Below, piece after piece: positions 16,201-22,276 of a stretch of DNA of 33,358 nucleotides. The DNA is taken from contig NZ_UTHA01000094.1 in the NCBI RefSeq assembly GCF_900582195.1, positions 1-33,358 on the forward strand. The letters run 5' to 3'. The translations under genes were made by a program, and so were the position numbers. The first letter of the stretch is position 1; each line of letters starts with the position of its first letter. The notes beneath the pieces were generated by a model. That model was given only the letters and a program-made list of their open reading frames with translations. It did no database searches and was not told the DNA's origin. Source of the DNA: Pseudomonas viridiflava. GTDB taxonomy: Bacteria; Pseudomonadota; Gammaproteobacteria; Pseudomonadales; Pseudomonadaceae.

Positions 16201-18599
16201 AGGCCGGCGGAACCTTCAACGGCACGCCCGGGGTCAACCCGAGCGGCAACGTGCTGAACAACGACAACGATGTCGATGCCAACGACGCCAAACTGGTCGC
16301 TGGTATCCGCACGGGTAGCGAAGCGGCCGGCGGTACCTTCACCAGCGTTGTCGGCGCGCAAACCTTCAACGGTTTGTACGGCACCCTGACCCTCAACACC
16401 GACGGCACTTACAGCTACGTGGTCAACAACAACCTCGCGGCGGTGCAGGCGCTGAAAGTCGGCGATTCGCTGGTGGAAACCTTCACCTATCGCCTGCGCG
16501 ACATCGCCGGGGCTACCGACACCGCGCAACTGAGCATCCGCATCGACGGCGCCTGGGATGCGCCGGTCGCGGCCAACGACACCGCACTGGCCGTGGCCGA
16601 CAACGGCAACGGCAACGGCGTCAACCCAAGCGGCAACGTGCTGCCCAATGACACCGACGTTGATCAGGGTGACAGCAAAACCGTCACCGGCATCCGTTTC
16701 GGCACTGAAGACGCCGGCGGCAGTCTGGCCGGGGTCACCGCAGGCACCGACAACAGCAACGGCACGTTGATCAACGGCCTCTACGGGCAATTGATCATCG
16801 GCGCCGATGGCAGCTTCACTTACAACCTCGACTCGAGCAATCCGGCCGTTCTGGCCTTGGGGCCGCTGCAATTTCTCAACGAGCGCTTCACCTATCAAGT
16901 CAGTGACCGTGGCGGGCAGACTGATCTAGCGGAAATCCACATCATCATTCGTGGCCGTAACGTTGCGCCGGTGGCCAACACTGACACCGCGACGGCGATC
17001 GAGGCCGGTGGCAGCAATAACGATCAACCCGGTCTCAACCCCGGCGGTAATGTGCTGGACAACGACACCGACGCCGAAAGCGATCCGCTGTCGGTGATCG
17101 GCATTCACACCGGCACCGTCGACGCAATCGGTACGGTCGGCAGCGTCGGCACTTCACTGCGCGGATTGTATGGTGACCTGCTGATCAACGCCGACGGCAG
17201 CTACAGCTACACCGTCGACAATAACCTCGCTGCCGTACAGGCCTTGCGTCAGAGCGGCCAGACCCTGAATGAAGTGTTCAGCTACACCATCGTCGACCGC
17301 TGGGGCGATACCAGCACCGCCGAACTGCGCATCACCGTCGACGGGCGCAACGACACCCCGGTCGCCGTCGATGACAGCGCCACGGCGGTCGAAGCCGGGG
17401 GTGTCAACAATGGCACGCCGGGCAGTAACGCCACGGGCAATGTGCTGGACAACGATACGGACGTCGACAGCGTCGCCAATGGCGAAGGCAAACAGGTGCA
17501 AAGCGTCAGCAATCAGGCCGGCCAGTCAACCGGTGCCGGACAGGTGTTGATCGGTCTCTACGGGCAACTGACGCTGAACGCCGATGGCAGTTATACCTAC
17601 GTCATCGACAACAACAATCCTGTGGTACAAGCCTTGCGCACTGCGGGCGAAACCCTCAGCGAAACCTTCACCTATCGCATGGTCGATACGGCGGGCGCGA
17701 CTTCCGATGCGCGCCTGACCGTGGTGATTCAGGGCGCCAACGATGCACCGGTCGCGCAAAACGACAGCGGGTTTGCCAGCGACCAGTCCCCTGCCCCGCA
17801 AACCACCGGCAACGTATTGCCCAACGATGGCGACGTCGATAACAACGACGGACTTGTCGTGGTCGGTATTCGTACCGGTACCGAAGCGGATGGCGGCAGC
17901 GCCGGAGTGGTCGGCCAGCCAATCATCGGCCTCTACGGCACGCTGGTGTTGAACGCCGACGGCAGCTACACCTACACCATCGACCAGAACAACCCCGCCG
18001 TCCTCGCTGCCGCCGGTCTCGGGCAGATTCTGCGCGACGTGTTCACCTACACCATCAACGACCGTGCCGGCGCCAGCGATCAGGCCGAACTGGTGATCAC
18101 CCTCGACATCGCCACGCCGTTCATACCGGCACCCGGCGGCAACAACTTCGAGCGTGATCCGAACACCTTGAACCGCAATTTCCTGATTCCTGATCCACAA
18201 CCGGCGATCTTCGTCACCCCGGTGGTCGAGCGCGCCGCTGAAATCTCCGAACTCTCGGCCTGGGGCGTCGATGGCAGCAACCTGCGTCTGGCGGCAGTCG
18301 GCGAGTTCACCAGCGAATCAGTGGGCAACGGTCTGGGCCTGGTGCCGGGGCAATTCGTCCAGCAAGCGGTTCGCACCAGCCGCCTCGAAAGTGAACTGGA
18401 CCTGCTGTGGATTCAAGGGCGTCAGGGCCGTACCGGGCTGAGTGCCGATGGCTTGTTGAGCGATCCATCACTGTTCACCTTGAACCCGGCCGACATGACG
18501 CACAGCCCGGCACACGCTGAAAAACAACAGGAAAAACCACGGGGCAAGGGCTTCAGCGCGCAACTGCGCGATGCAGCACAGCGGCGCACGCCACGGTAA
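7287..18599 (+). CDS. Giant DUF4347/DUF11/VCBS-repeat surface protein (adhesin)
   Basis: A 3770-residue predicted cell-surface adhesin. ATG 7287 is chosen because GAGG lies 6 bases before it; the in-frame ATG at 7257 has no ribosome site. Order of parts: an N-terminal motif LEPRILFDGA (22-31); a DUF4347 domain at about 75-238 with His130-Gly and Gly-Cys173; about nine DUF11-like beta-sandwich modules (240-1860), each opening with a strand like ISPGDTLQYTLNL or VVGESMRYDIVI; an SdrD-B/Cna-B-like domain (1860-1975); a cadherin-like segment (1980-2125); eleven VCBS repeats (2126-3609); and a unique basic tail (3610-3770). There is no Sec signal peptide, no RTX nonapeptide and no typical type I C-terminal signal. 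It is the first gene of a five-gene operon encoding its likely exporter. Proteins of this design mediate attachment or biofilm formation; the role here is inferred. Confidence 0.9.
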   Translation: MQGSRNGLSGAHWRPQRQSLALEPRILFDGAAASAAADQHHSDPAAPPAAVDAQVPHTTPTEGRASEPAPSAARSLLVIDSRIENRDQLVAQLPGNVTAIVVNVGEDGLAAISAALAQLGKVDSIQIMSHGASGQFTLGNRTVSSDNIDSLGKTLEQWRNNLSQGADVQLYGCDVGAGAAGQTLVSELARWTGADVGASSNDTGSSQAGGDWTLETRVGDLDKSIAISSLAMAHFDGLLADAAPTATVSTGGSDVLLGDRFTFTVNFSNTSTQVGYAPFINLAMPVTGKDGDDGVNFISATYLGQNLISHVVTFDANGNATHPLAKDANGNFLIINAATYGMRAGDKLVVIELPFASVTNQQPVIGVQITASLSNLADTAFSNGSPDLTIRASGGFEFGNDALDNPTNDPSLIQAGTAAFVVHPTVITVSETINTPEGETATGPNYVRTLTLSATPAPGQTLTNVVVTQPLPDNIQVNSITPGAGGRLTSITLHDGTVVTNAAEIAVLIAANDVYINSFTVAYDSLSGKTDTVVAFYVPEVDANGQPVINPVTGDAVTVTLGPPTASGQWVPLDPRDVTAPNTTIDFSGTGQSTQFIAKSITLLKTATMQNDIGHSGISPGDTLQYTLNLAISDYFAFGKDFFNEGQLVIRDQLSDGQTLSGTPTLTVTINGVVQTITLVTSVVNNADGSTSMVFDIAQSLRNAFSNTRGWLNGDLAFDDTLQGAVVAVLSYSAIVGQTYKPPSGNPHPDINEGDELGNTATADGTLLVDRFNLTGESETDGSTTTSVIPTSNVDINLVEVNNGAPPGNGELRPGDEVTFELSYDLVTGDYEQFKLTAYLPLPLFNVSGITWGSGSDIGQWELGPGNTNAGGVVSVTSADGNSVVFDFGSFATNTTTGSRIVLRFTVRVGDQPFADQRSLDVLAQSSQQTTLTDRTLVSSDVVAIVSVAEPVLNIKHGVVSGSNGTVTGTTGSWNPPGSTGVPFNGSVTDLSAVDGNISNIDGADRLRLVTAIENSGGGGAFDVSTSITLPSGLSFVGGSLAAANLQIYRGDGTLLVLGTDYSVSGNQITFLDAGGQASLLAGRSGTAADTSGANVVVISYDVEVSATIEASRSLQSTATLSNYASVNGGTDFTPTDLTDLASQQIAAPVISKVFADGTLDNGDSSASHTNGSDLVVGESMRYDIVITLPEGTTQNLRIEDLIPPGMRLDTSFNGGLGYQIITTRAGSGALGADFAGSVLVGGFAGIGGALGGDGVDGRWTFSVSSVSADNQTGNNTFVIRLQLVANNVIANQANVSLQNNAQLVYSDPDGDTPNGAVALDRNVALSGGQPTVTVREPTLQINQVITSTSGLGGYDQDDTVTFNITISNGNGSTDFSAFDISFLDTLPTQLSNVTLVGVLYQNGATNNGGVAFEIVNGQLRTASGANIDIAKGGSIVLQLSGVVNASAAALSNIANVASVQWTSLDGGNAGERTGVDGTLNGGTLNDYRNLSTLLIPVAQAIEISRVGGLPDTAAPNPTTATVEQVTVGEVIRYRVVVLVPEGNNPNYQVQITLANGLQFISPDALVNALRIAFISNGGLSSDANLIVGGSLNINGNENSPEALPINADLSGLAPQGIFDPSRLTVITNPDGSQVVTFNLGNVVNGNGDDDDLEGISIEFNVRVTNIAANIAGAQLAVTAQEIVNGAGRAVSDTVFERVVEPSFSGLDKQIINFNPNPSGTVGNATVQLSFTQNGGLPAFDARISDGFAGGSNYTLLSVSINGVSYGPGNLPAGISFSTSGGLSVNFDQLDVGAQIQVRYSVDLPNSTIVASSNATLTWSSLPEDFTSWGGNSVGVDGSTTGERDGSAVGPNQYILRDTAGLGVITGTLWNDTASPTASATPDGTGLAGQTVTLTWAGADGRLDTSADNLQFTTTTDANGQYHFGVLPLGVFRIDVPAGLVSYPQPVGDLRVRVDSDAGTLGQITITLGDADTQSANAGYVEQNDAPVNTLPGTQNGLEDVVLNIGGISVADSDADRDPNINDRAISVILTVTHGTLFLGTTVPGVTVSGANTASMTLTGNLADINTALASLQYLGNANFNGTDTLTVLSNDRGNYGDADGDGIPGTAADALTDTDTLQIILAAVNDNPVGVNDSATALEAGGTNNASAGIDPRGNVLTNDTDVDIATNADQLHVVSVGPGAGIQTPVLGVTVINGLYGQLVIGSNGSYQYVVDNNNAAVQALRVSGQTLQDNFNYILADLAGETSTATLSVTIQGANDTPQGVDDDGVAIEAGGVNNGTPGSDATGNVLSNDLDVDSVANGETRTVTGIRPVAEAGAGNFTAVSGATAIAGLYGTLTINPDGTYSYVVNNTNATVQRLSAGQQLIEFFSYRLTDTGGLDDVAQLRIVIQGTNDNPVASDDAASAQAASSNGTASESNPSGNVIQFPSRPGPITQPGGNGVDQDVDANDQPSSQLLVNGVINKSEATYNPAVDVLSGVAGGTTSANGTVVAGLYGTLRIGADGSFFYDVDSTNAAVQALAPGQTLTEFFTYRVTDTTGLTDTAQLVITVHGVNDPPVAQNVIAVATEAGGINNLTPGVNPSGDVTANDTDPDGDPLTVTLIKSGASGDPGTPIAVNLGGTVIAGLYGTLTIFPDGSYVYEVDNSNPDVQALRRSADLLSERFTYTVSDGVGATPETDTAEIIVLIRGQNDNPIASDDSGVAIEAGGLNNSQPGQDPTGNVLDNDSDVDGGEVPGDLPNYDYGETRAVSSVRTGSEAGTGTAGTLGTELRGTYGWLTLNADGSYSYRLDNSMAAVQALRAGNTLLDAFSYEVFDAAGTSDRATLNITIQGRNDTPIAQNDSNTAVEAGGLNNATPGTNPSGNVLSNDSDVDGNGEVLSVIGVNQGSSVGLIGSGFNGTYGVLTLNADGSYSYVVDNLNPQVQALRSNADTLTETFTYQIRDLAGATSSATLTITVRGANDNPIASDDSAVAVEAGGTFNGTPGVNPSGNVLNNDNDVDANDAKLVAGIRTGSEAAGGTFTSVVGAQTFNGLYGTLTLNTDGTYSYVVNNNLAAVQALKVGDSLVETFTYRLRDIAGATDTAQLSIRIDGAWDAPVAANDTALAVADNGNGNGVNPSGNVLPNDTDVDQGDSKTVTGIRFGTEDAGGSLAGVTAGTDNSNGTLINGLYGQLIIGADGSFTYNLDSSNPAVLALGPLQFLNERFTYQVSDRGGQTDLAEIHIIIRGRNVAPVANTDTATAIEAGGSNNDQPGLNPGGNVLDNDTDAESDPLSVIGIHTGTVDAIGTVGSVGTSLRGLYGDLLINADGSYSYTVDNNLAAVQALRQSGQTLNEVFSYTIVDRWGDTSTAELRITVDGRNDTPVAVDDSATAVEAGGVNNGTPGSNATGNVLDNDTDVDSVANGEGKQVQSVSNQAGQSTGAGQVLIGLYGQLTLNADGSYTYVIDNNNPVVQALRTAGETLSETFTYRMVDTAGATSDARLTVVIQGANDAPVAQNDSGFASDQSPAPQTTGNVLPNDGDVDNNDGLVVVGIRTGTEADGGSAGVVGQPIIGLYGTLVLNADGSYTYTIDQNNPAVLAAAGLGQILRDVFTYTINDRAGASDQAELVITLDIATPFIPAPGGNNFERDPNTLNRNFLIPDPQPAIFVTPVVERAAEISELSAWGVDGSNLRLAAVGEFTSESVGNGLGLVPGQFVQQAVRTSRLESELDLLWIQGRQGRTGLSADGLLSDPSLFTLNPADMTHSPAHAEKQQEKPRGKGFSAQLRDAAQRRTPR
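13662..18113 (+). repeat. Eleven tandem VCBS repeats within the adhesin gene
   Basis: Repeat units begin at 13662, 14058, 14463, 14943, 15351, 15777, 16158, 16554, 16959, 17349 and 17739, with spacings of 381 to 480 bases (about 127-160 residues). Each unit runs ND(N/T)P(V/I)A..D, then AVEAGG.NN..PG.NPSGNVL.ND.DVD, then GLYG.L.LNADGSY.Y.VDN.N..VQAL, then ET.TETFTY...D..GAT..A.L.I.I.G. The third unit is longest because of an insertion (a Pro/Gly segment and an extra VDVLSG stretch). The eighth and eleventh have lost the AVEAGG..NN part. VCBS domains are extracellular Ig-like, Ca-binding stalk modules. Confidence 0.9.
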
Positions 18600-18643
18600 C
18601 GCTGTCGACCTGAAGATAATTCGAAGAATGCAAAGGAATGAAT

Positions 18644-20179
18644 ATGCGTATACATGCGACCCGGCTTCTCAGTACCGCCATCGCTTCCGCACTGTTGCTC
18701 AGTGCTTGCTCATCAACGGAGCCGAAACCCTCCACCGATGAAGAAAACCGTCAACGCATCATTGCCGACCAGTCACGCATGTATTCCGGCCAGGAACCCG
18801 TCACCGCGCCGATTACCTTTTACGAAGCCGCTGCGCGGGCGCTGAAATACAACCTCGACTACCGCCTCAAACTCATGGAAAGCGCGCTGGCCTCGGATCT
18901 GCGCGACGTTTCCAGTCACGAAATGCTCCCGCGTCTGGTCGCCTCGGCCGGGTACGCCGGGCGTGACAACGATTCCGGCGGCACCTCGATCGGCATCGAA
19001 GACCGTCAGGTCAGCTTGCGTCCATCGACCTCGGAAGAGCGCTATCGCGAAGTCTACGGTTTGGGTCTGAGCTGGAGCCTGCTGGATTTCGGCGTCGCCT
19101 ATTACCGCACGCAACAGAAATCCGACCAGATCCTCATGGCCGAAGAGCGCCGGCGCAAAGTCGCGCAGAACGTCCTGCAAGACGTGCGTAACGCCTACTG
19201 GCGGGCGCTCGGCGCCCAGCGTTTGATGCCGGAAGTCGACAAGCTGCTGATGCGCACCCACACCGCACTGACCTCGGCCCGGCAGGCGGAAACCCGTGGT
19301 CTGTTGCCGCGTCAGGAAATCCTTGCCTACCAGCGCGCACTGCTCGATTCGATCTACCTGCTGACCGTGCGCCGCCAGGATCTGGAGTTCGCTCAGGCTG
19401 AGCTGTCGGCGCTGATGTCGCTGCCACCGGGTTCGAAAATGATCCTCGCCGACATGCCCGACCCGCCGCTGCCAGAGGTCCGTCATAGCATGGCGCGGCT
19501 GGAACAGCTGTCGCTGGAGAACCGCCCGGAAATCATGGAAGAGTGGTACCGCAAACGCGTCAATCAAAAGGATCTGGAGATTGCCAAGGCGCAGCTGTGG
19601 CCGAATGTCAGCGTCGATTTCGGCTACAAATACGACTCCAACAAATACCTCTACAACAACGACTGGATGAGCACCGGTCTGCAAGTGTCGATGAACCTGA
19701 TTCGCCTGCTGCAATTGCCGTCGCTGAACGCCGCAGAAAAATCCCAGGGCGAAACCGACGACACCCGACGCGTGGCGTTGTCGATGGCGATTCTCACCCA
19801 AGTGCGGGTCGGCACCCTGCGCTATCAACTGGCCCGGCAGGAAGTGGAGTTCGCCGAAGACAGCCTGCGCGTCGATCGTAGCCTGCTCGACTATGCGCAA
19901 GCAGCGAAAACCGGGGCGTTGGGTTCGGAACTGGAAGTGATCCGTTCCGAAGGTCGCTATCTGCTCTCGCGCTATCAGCGTGAAGCGGCGTTCTCCAGTG
20001 CTCAGGCCGCGTGGGGGCGGATGTACAACTCGGTCGGGCTGGACGTGCTGCCCAAGGAAATCTCGCAACACGACATCAAGACCCTGGCCCGGGAAATCCA
20101 GCGCACCTTGAACGAACAAGAACAACAACGCCTGCTCGCCTCTTCGCAAGGAACGCCGAATGCGCAAAATCGCCCTTGA
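18644..20179 (+). CDS. TolC-type outer-membrane efflux lipoprotein
   Basis: An outer-membrane channel of 511 residues, the likely exit duct of the system. ATG 18644 is preferred because AAAGGA (18632-18637) then sits 6 bases upstream; the ATG at 18638 directly abuts it. The N-terminus is a lipoprotein signal (LLLSAC, Cys22), as in NodT/OprM-like TolC relatives. The body shows the duplicated outer-membrane-efflux layout: long amphipathic helices (VAQNVLQDVRNAYWRALGAQ; ALTSARQAETRGLLPRQEIL) alternating with beta-barrel strands (YGLGLSWSLLDFGVAYYR; WPNVSVDFGYKYDSN; STGLQVSMNLI). It lies 44 bases after the adhesin stop and overlaps the next gene by 20 bases. The trimeric channel would contact the periplasmic adaptors encoded downstream. 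Confidence 0.92.
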   Translation: MRIHATRLLSTAIASALLLSACSSTEPKPSTDEENRQRIIADQSRMYSGQEPVTAPITFYEAAARALKYNLDYRLKLMESALASDLRDVSSHEMLPRLVASAGYAGRDNDSGGTSIGIEDRQVSLRPSTSEERYREVYGLGLSWSLLDFGVAYYRTQQKSDQILMAEERRRKVAQNVLQDVRNAYWRALGAQRLMPEVDKLLMRTHTALTSARQAETRGLLPRQEILAYQRALLDSIYLLTVRRQDLEFAQAELSALMSLPPGSKMILADMPDPPLPEVRHSMARLEQLSLENRPEIMEEWYRKRVNQKDLEIAKAQLWPNVSVDFGYKYDSNKYLYNNDWMSTGLQVSMNLIRLLQLPSLNAAEKSQGETDDTRRVALSMAILTQVRVGTLRYQLARQEVEFAEDSLRVDRSLLDYAQAAKTGALGSELEVIRSEGRYLLSRYQREAAFSSAQAAWGRMYNSVGLDVLPKEISQHDIKTLAREIQRTLNEQEQQRLLASSQGTPNAQNRP

Positions 20180-20933
20180 GTCCCGTTTCGGGGCCCTGCT
20201 GTTGGCCAGTCTGATCCTCCCTGTCCATGCTGAAGAAACCTCTTCGGCGCCCACACTGGAAAGCGCCACTGCGATTCGCGTGCTGCTGGCTGCCGAACTG
20301 GAAACCACCCTGTCCAGCCAAATGGCCGGCACTTTGGGCGAACTGAAAGCCGGATTCGGTGAACAGGTCGCCAAGTCCGAATTGCTCGCCCGTTTCAACT
20401 GCAACGAGGCCGAAGCGCGCGCGAAAGTCGCGGCGGCAGAACTGGCGATGGCCAAACAAAACCTGCAAGCGAAACAGCAATTGCGCCAGCTCAACGCGGT
20501 GGGCGATATCGAAGTGTCGATGGCCAACACCGAAGTGCAAAAGGCCGACGGCGCGCGGGCCATGGGCGCGGCGCAAAGCAGTTACTGCCAGGTGCTCGCG
20601 CCGTTTTCCGGGCGTGTGGCCAAGGTTTACGTGAAGCCTTACCAAACCGTATCAGCCGGAACGCCACTGTTCGATCTGGTCAGTGACGGCGCGTTGAAAG
20701 TGCGCCTGAACGTGCCGTCCAACCTGCTGAAAACCCTCAAGCCCGGTTTGCCGCTGCAAGTCAGAATCCATGAAACCGGCAAGACCTATCCGGCGCATGT
20801 CAGCGGCATCAACTCTCGCGTCGATGCGGTGGCGCAAACCGTGGAACTGGAAGCGAAGCTCGACAACAAGTATCCCGACCTGGTGGCGGGCATGAGCGGC
20901 ACCGCGCAGTTCGAGCAAGACGCGCGCCCATGA
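20160..20933 (+). CDS. Small periplasmic adaptor (membrane-fusion protein)
   Basis: A 257-residue adaptor of the HlyD/RND membrane-fusion class. A cleavable signal peptide ends near residue 24 (LPVHA|EET), so it is periplasmic rather than membrane-anchored. The two lipoyl half-motifs are at about 52-80 (SSQMAGTLGELKAGFGEQVAKSELLARFN) and 146-173 (LAPFSGRVAKVYVKPYQTVSAGTPLFDLV). A short alpha-hairpin of about 65 residues lies between them, and a beta-barrel domain follows at about 178-253. Its start codon lies inside the end of the tolC-like gene, with AAGGA upstream, and its stop overlaps the next start (ATGA). It is one of three adaptor-type proteins in this operon and the only one free of membrane helices. 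Confidence 0.88.
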   Translation: MRKIALESRFGALLLASLILPVHAEETSSAPTLESATAIRVLLAAELETTLSSQMAGTLGELKAGFGEQVAKSELLARFNCNEAEARAKVAAAELAMAKQNLQAKQQLRQLNAVGDIEVSMANTEVQKADGARAMGAAQSSYCQVLAPFSGRVAKVYVKPYQTVSAGTPLFDLVSDGALKVRLNVPSNLLKTLKPGLPLQVRIHETGKTYPAHVSGINSRVDAVAQTVELEAKLDNKYPDLVAGMSGTAQFEQDARP

Positions 20934-22276
20934 CCATGAACGAGCCGTTGCCCCACCCTCACCTGCTGCTCGAACTCGATGCATTGCGGGATAAAGCCAT
21001 GGCCGCCGACTCGCTGAACAGTCTGGCGTTCAGCATGGCCAACGACTTGTACCCGTTACTGCCGTTTCATCAGGCGCTGGTGTTTGCTCAACGCGAATCT
21101 TCATTGGAATTGCTGAACGTTTCGGGCCTGTCGCGGCCCAGCGAAGATTCGCCTTATCTGGTCTGGCTGCGCCGTGCCAGTCGCTGGGTCGCGGCACAGG
21201 TGCCCGACGCAGAACCGGTGTGGATCGCTCAGGACAGCGTCACGCCACCACCGGACATCGTCGAAGGCTGGAACGAATGGTGGCCGTCGGGGCTGTGGTG
21301 TGTGCCGGTACAGGATCGTGACCGGCAGCGGCTGGGCATGCTGATCATCTTGCTCGAGCAGGAACCGCCGGCCGTGTTGTGGCAACACCTCAAAGGCCTG
21401 GTCGCGACTTGGTCGTATTGCTGGTCCGCACTGACTCGGCGCAAGCGTTTCAATCGCTGGCGGCCGAATCGCAAGCAACTGCTGCTAGCGGCGATTGTGC
21501 TGGGTGCCTTGCTGTTGCTGCCGGTGCGCCAAAGCGCATTGGCACCGACAGAAATCGTTTCGCGGCAGGCGCAGATCATCAGCTCACCGATTGATGGCGT
21601 GATCGAAGAGATTCAGGTTCGGCCCAATCAACCGGTCGACGCCGGTACACCTTTGTTCTCGCTCGACGAAACCACCCTGCGCAGCCGCGCCGAAGTGCTC
21701 GGCAAAGAGGTCGCAGTGGCGGATGCCGAGTTGCAGGCGGCCAGCCAACGGGCCTTCGATAACCCGCAGAGCAAAAGCGAATTGACGTTGCTCGCCGGTC
21801 GGGCGCAACAGCGTCGCGCCGAACTGGCAGCGGTGCAGGCGCAACTGAAACGCACGCAAGTGCCGTCGCCAAAAGCCGGGGTTGCCGTGTTCAGCGACCC
21901 CAATGACTGGCTGGGCAAACCGGTGGTGACCGGCGAGCGCATCCTGCAAGTGGCTGACCCGACGCAACCGGCCATGCTGATTCAACTGGCCGTGGCCGAT
22001 GCCATCGCCCTTGAACCGGGCGCCGAGGTCACATTGTTTCTGACCGCCTATCCGCTGACGCCACTCAAAGGGCAGATTCTGGAAACCAGTTATCAGGCGC
22101 GGCCCAGCGATGAAGGCGTGGTCGCCTACCGCTTGCTCGCCAGCATTGAGGGCGCCCCGGAGCACGCACGCCTCGGCCTGCACGGCACGGCGAAGATTTA
22201 CGGCGGGCGGGTGATGCTCGGTTATTACCTGCTGCGCCGGCCCTTGGCGACGCTGCGTGCCTGGAGTGGCTGGTAA
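20930..22276 (+). CDS. HlyD-type adaptor with N-terminal GAF-like cytoplasmic domain
   Basis: An inner-membrane protein of 448 residues. Residues about 25-165 form a soluble domain that reads as GAF-like (SLAFSMANDLYPLLPFHQALVFAQ, then GLWCVPVQDRDRQRLGMLIILLEQ). A basic stretch (TRRKRFNRWRPNRK) precedes a single transmembrane helix at about 183-200. The periplasmic part is HlyD-like: a lipoyl half-motif at 213-246 (AQIISSPIDGVIEEIQVRPNQPVDAGTPLFSLDE), a helical hairpin at 247-308, a second lipoyl half at 309-342, and a beta domain to about 425. It overlaps the preceding gene by ATGA and the next by TAATG. The GAF-like call is moderate and the HlyD call strong. It may sense a cytoplasmic ligand or dock a partner; no ligand can be read from the sequence. 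Confidence 0.85.
   Translation: MTMNEPLPHPHLLLELDALRDKAMAADSLNSLAFSMANDLYPLLPFHQALVFAQRESSLELLNVSGLSRPSEDSPYLVWLRRASRWVAAQVPDAEPVWIAQDSVTPPPDIVEGWNEWWPSGLWCVPVQDRDRQRLGMLIILLEQEPPAVLWQHLKGLVATWSYCWSALTRRKRFNRWRPNRKQLLLAAIVLGALLLLPVRQSALAPTEIVSRQAQIISSPIDGVIEEIQVRPNQPVDAGTPLFSLDETTLRSRAEVLGKEVAVADAELQAASQRAFDNPQSKSELTLLAGRAQQRRAELAAVQAQLKRTQVPSPKAGVAVFSDPNDWLGKPVVTGERILQVADPTQPAMLIQLAVADAIALEPGAEVTLFLTAYPLTPLKGQILETSYQARPSDEGVVAYRLLASIEGAPEHARLGLHGTAKIYGGRVMLGYYLLRRPLATLRAWSGW

Noticed and set aside
13662..18113. Possible CRISPR or minisatellite
   Set aside because: The periodicity of about 400 bases is in frame and codes for VCBS domains; there are no short identical repeats with unique spacers.
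18114..18599. RTX or type I secretion C-terminal signal on the giant protein
   Set aside because: No GGxGxDxLx nonapeptides and no typical acidic/hydrophobic end; the tail is basic.
18773..20563. Open frame of 596 codons antisense to the tolC-like and adaptor genes
   Set aside because: The plus strand has well-supported TolC and adaptor proteins; the antisense product has no recognisable domain.
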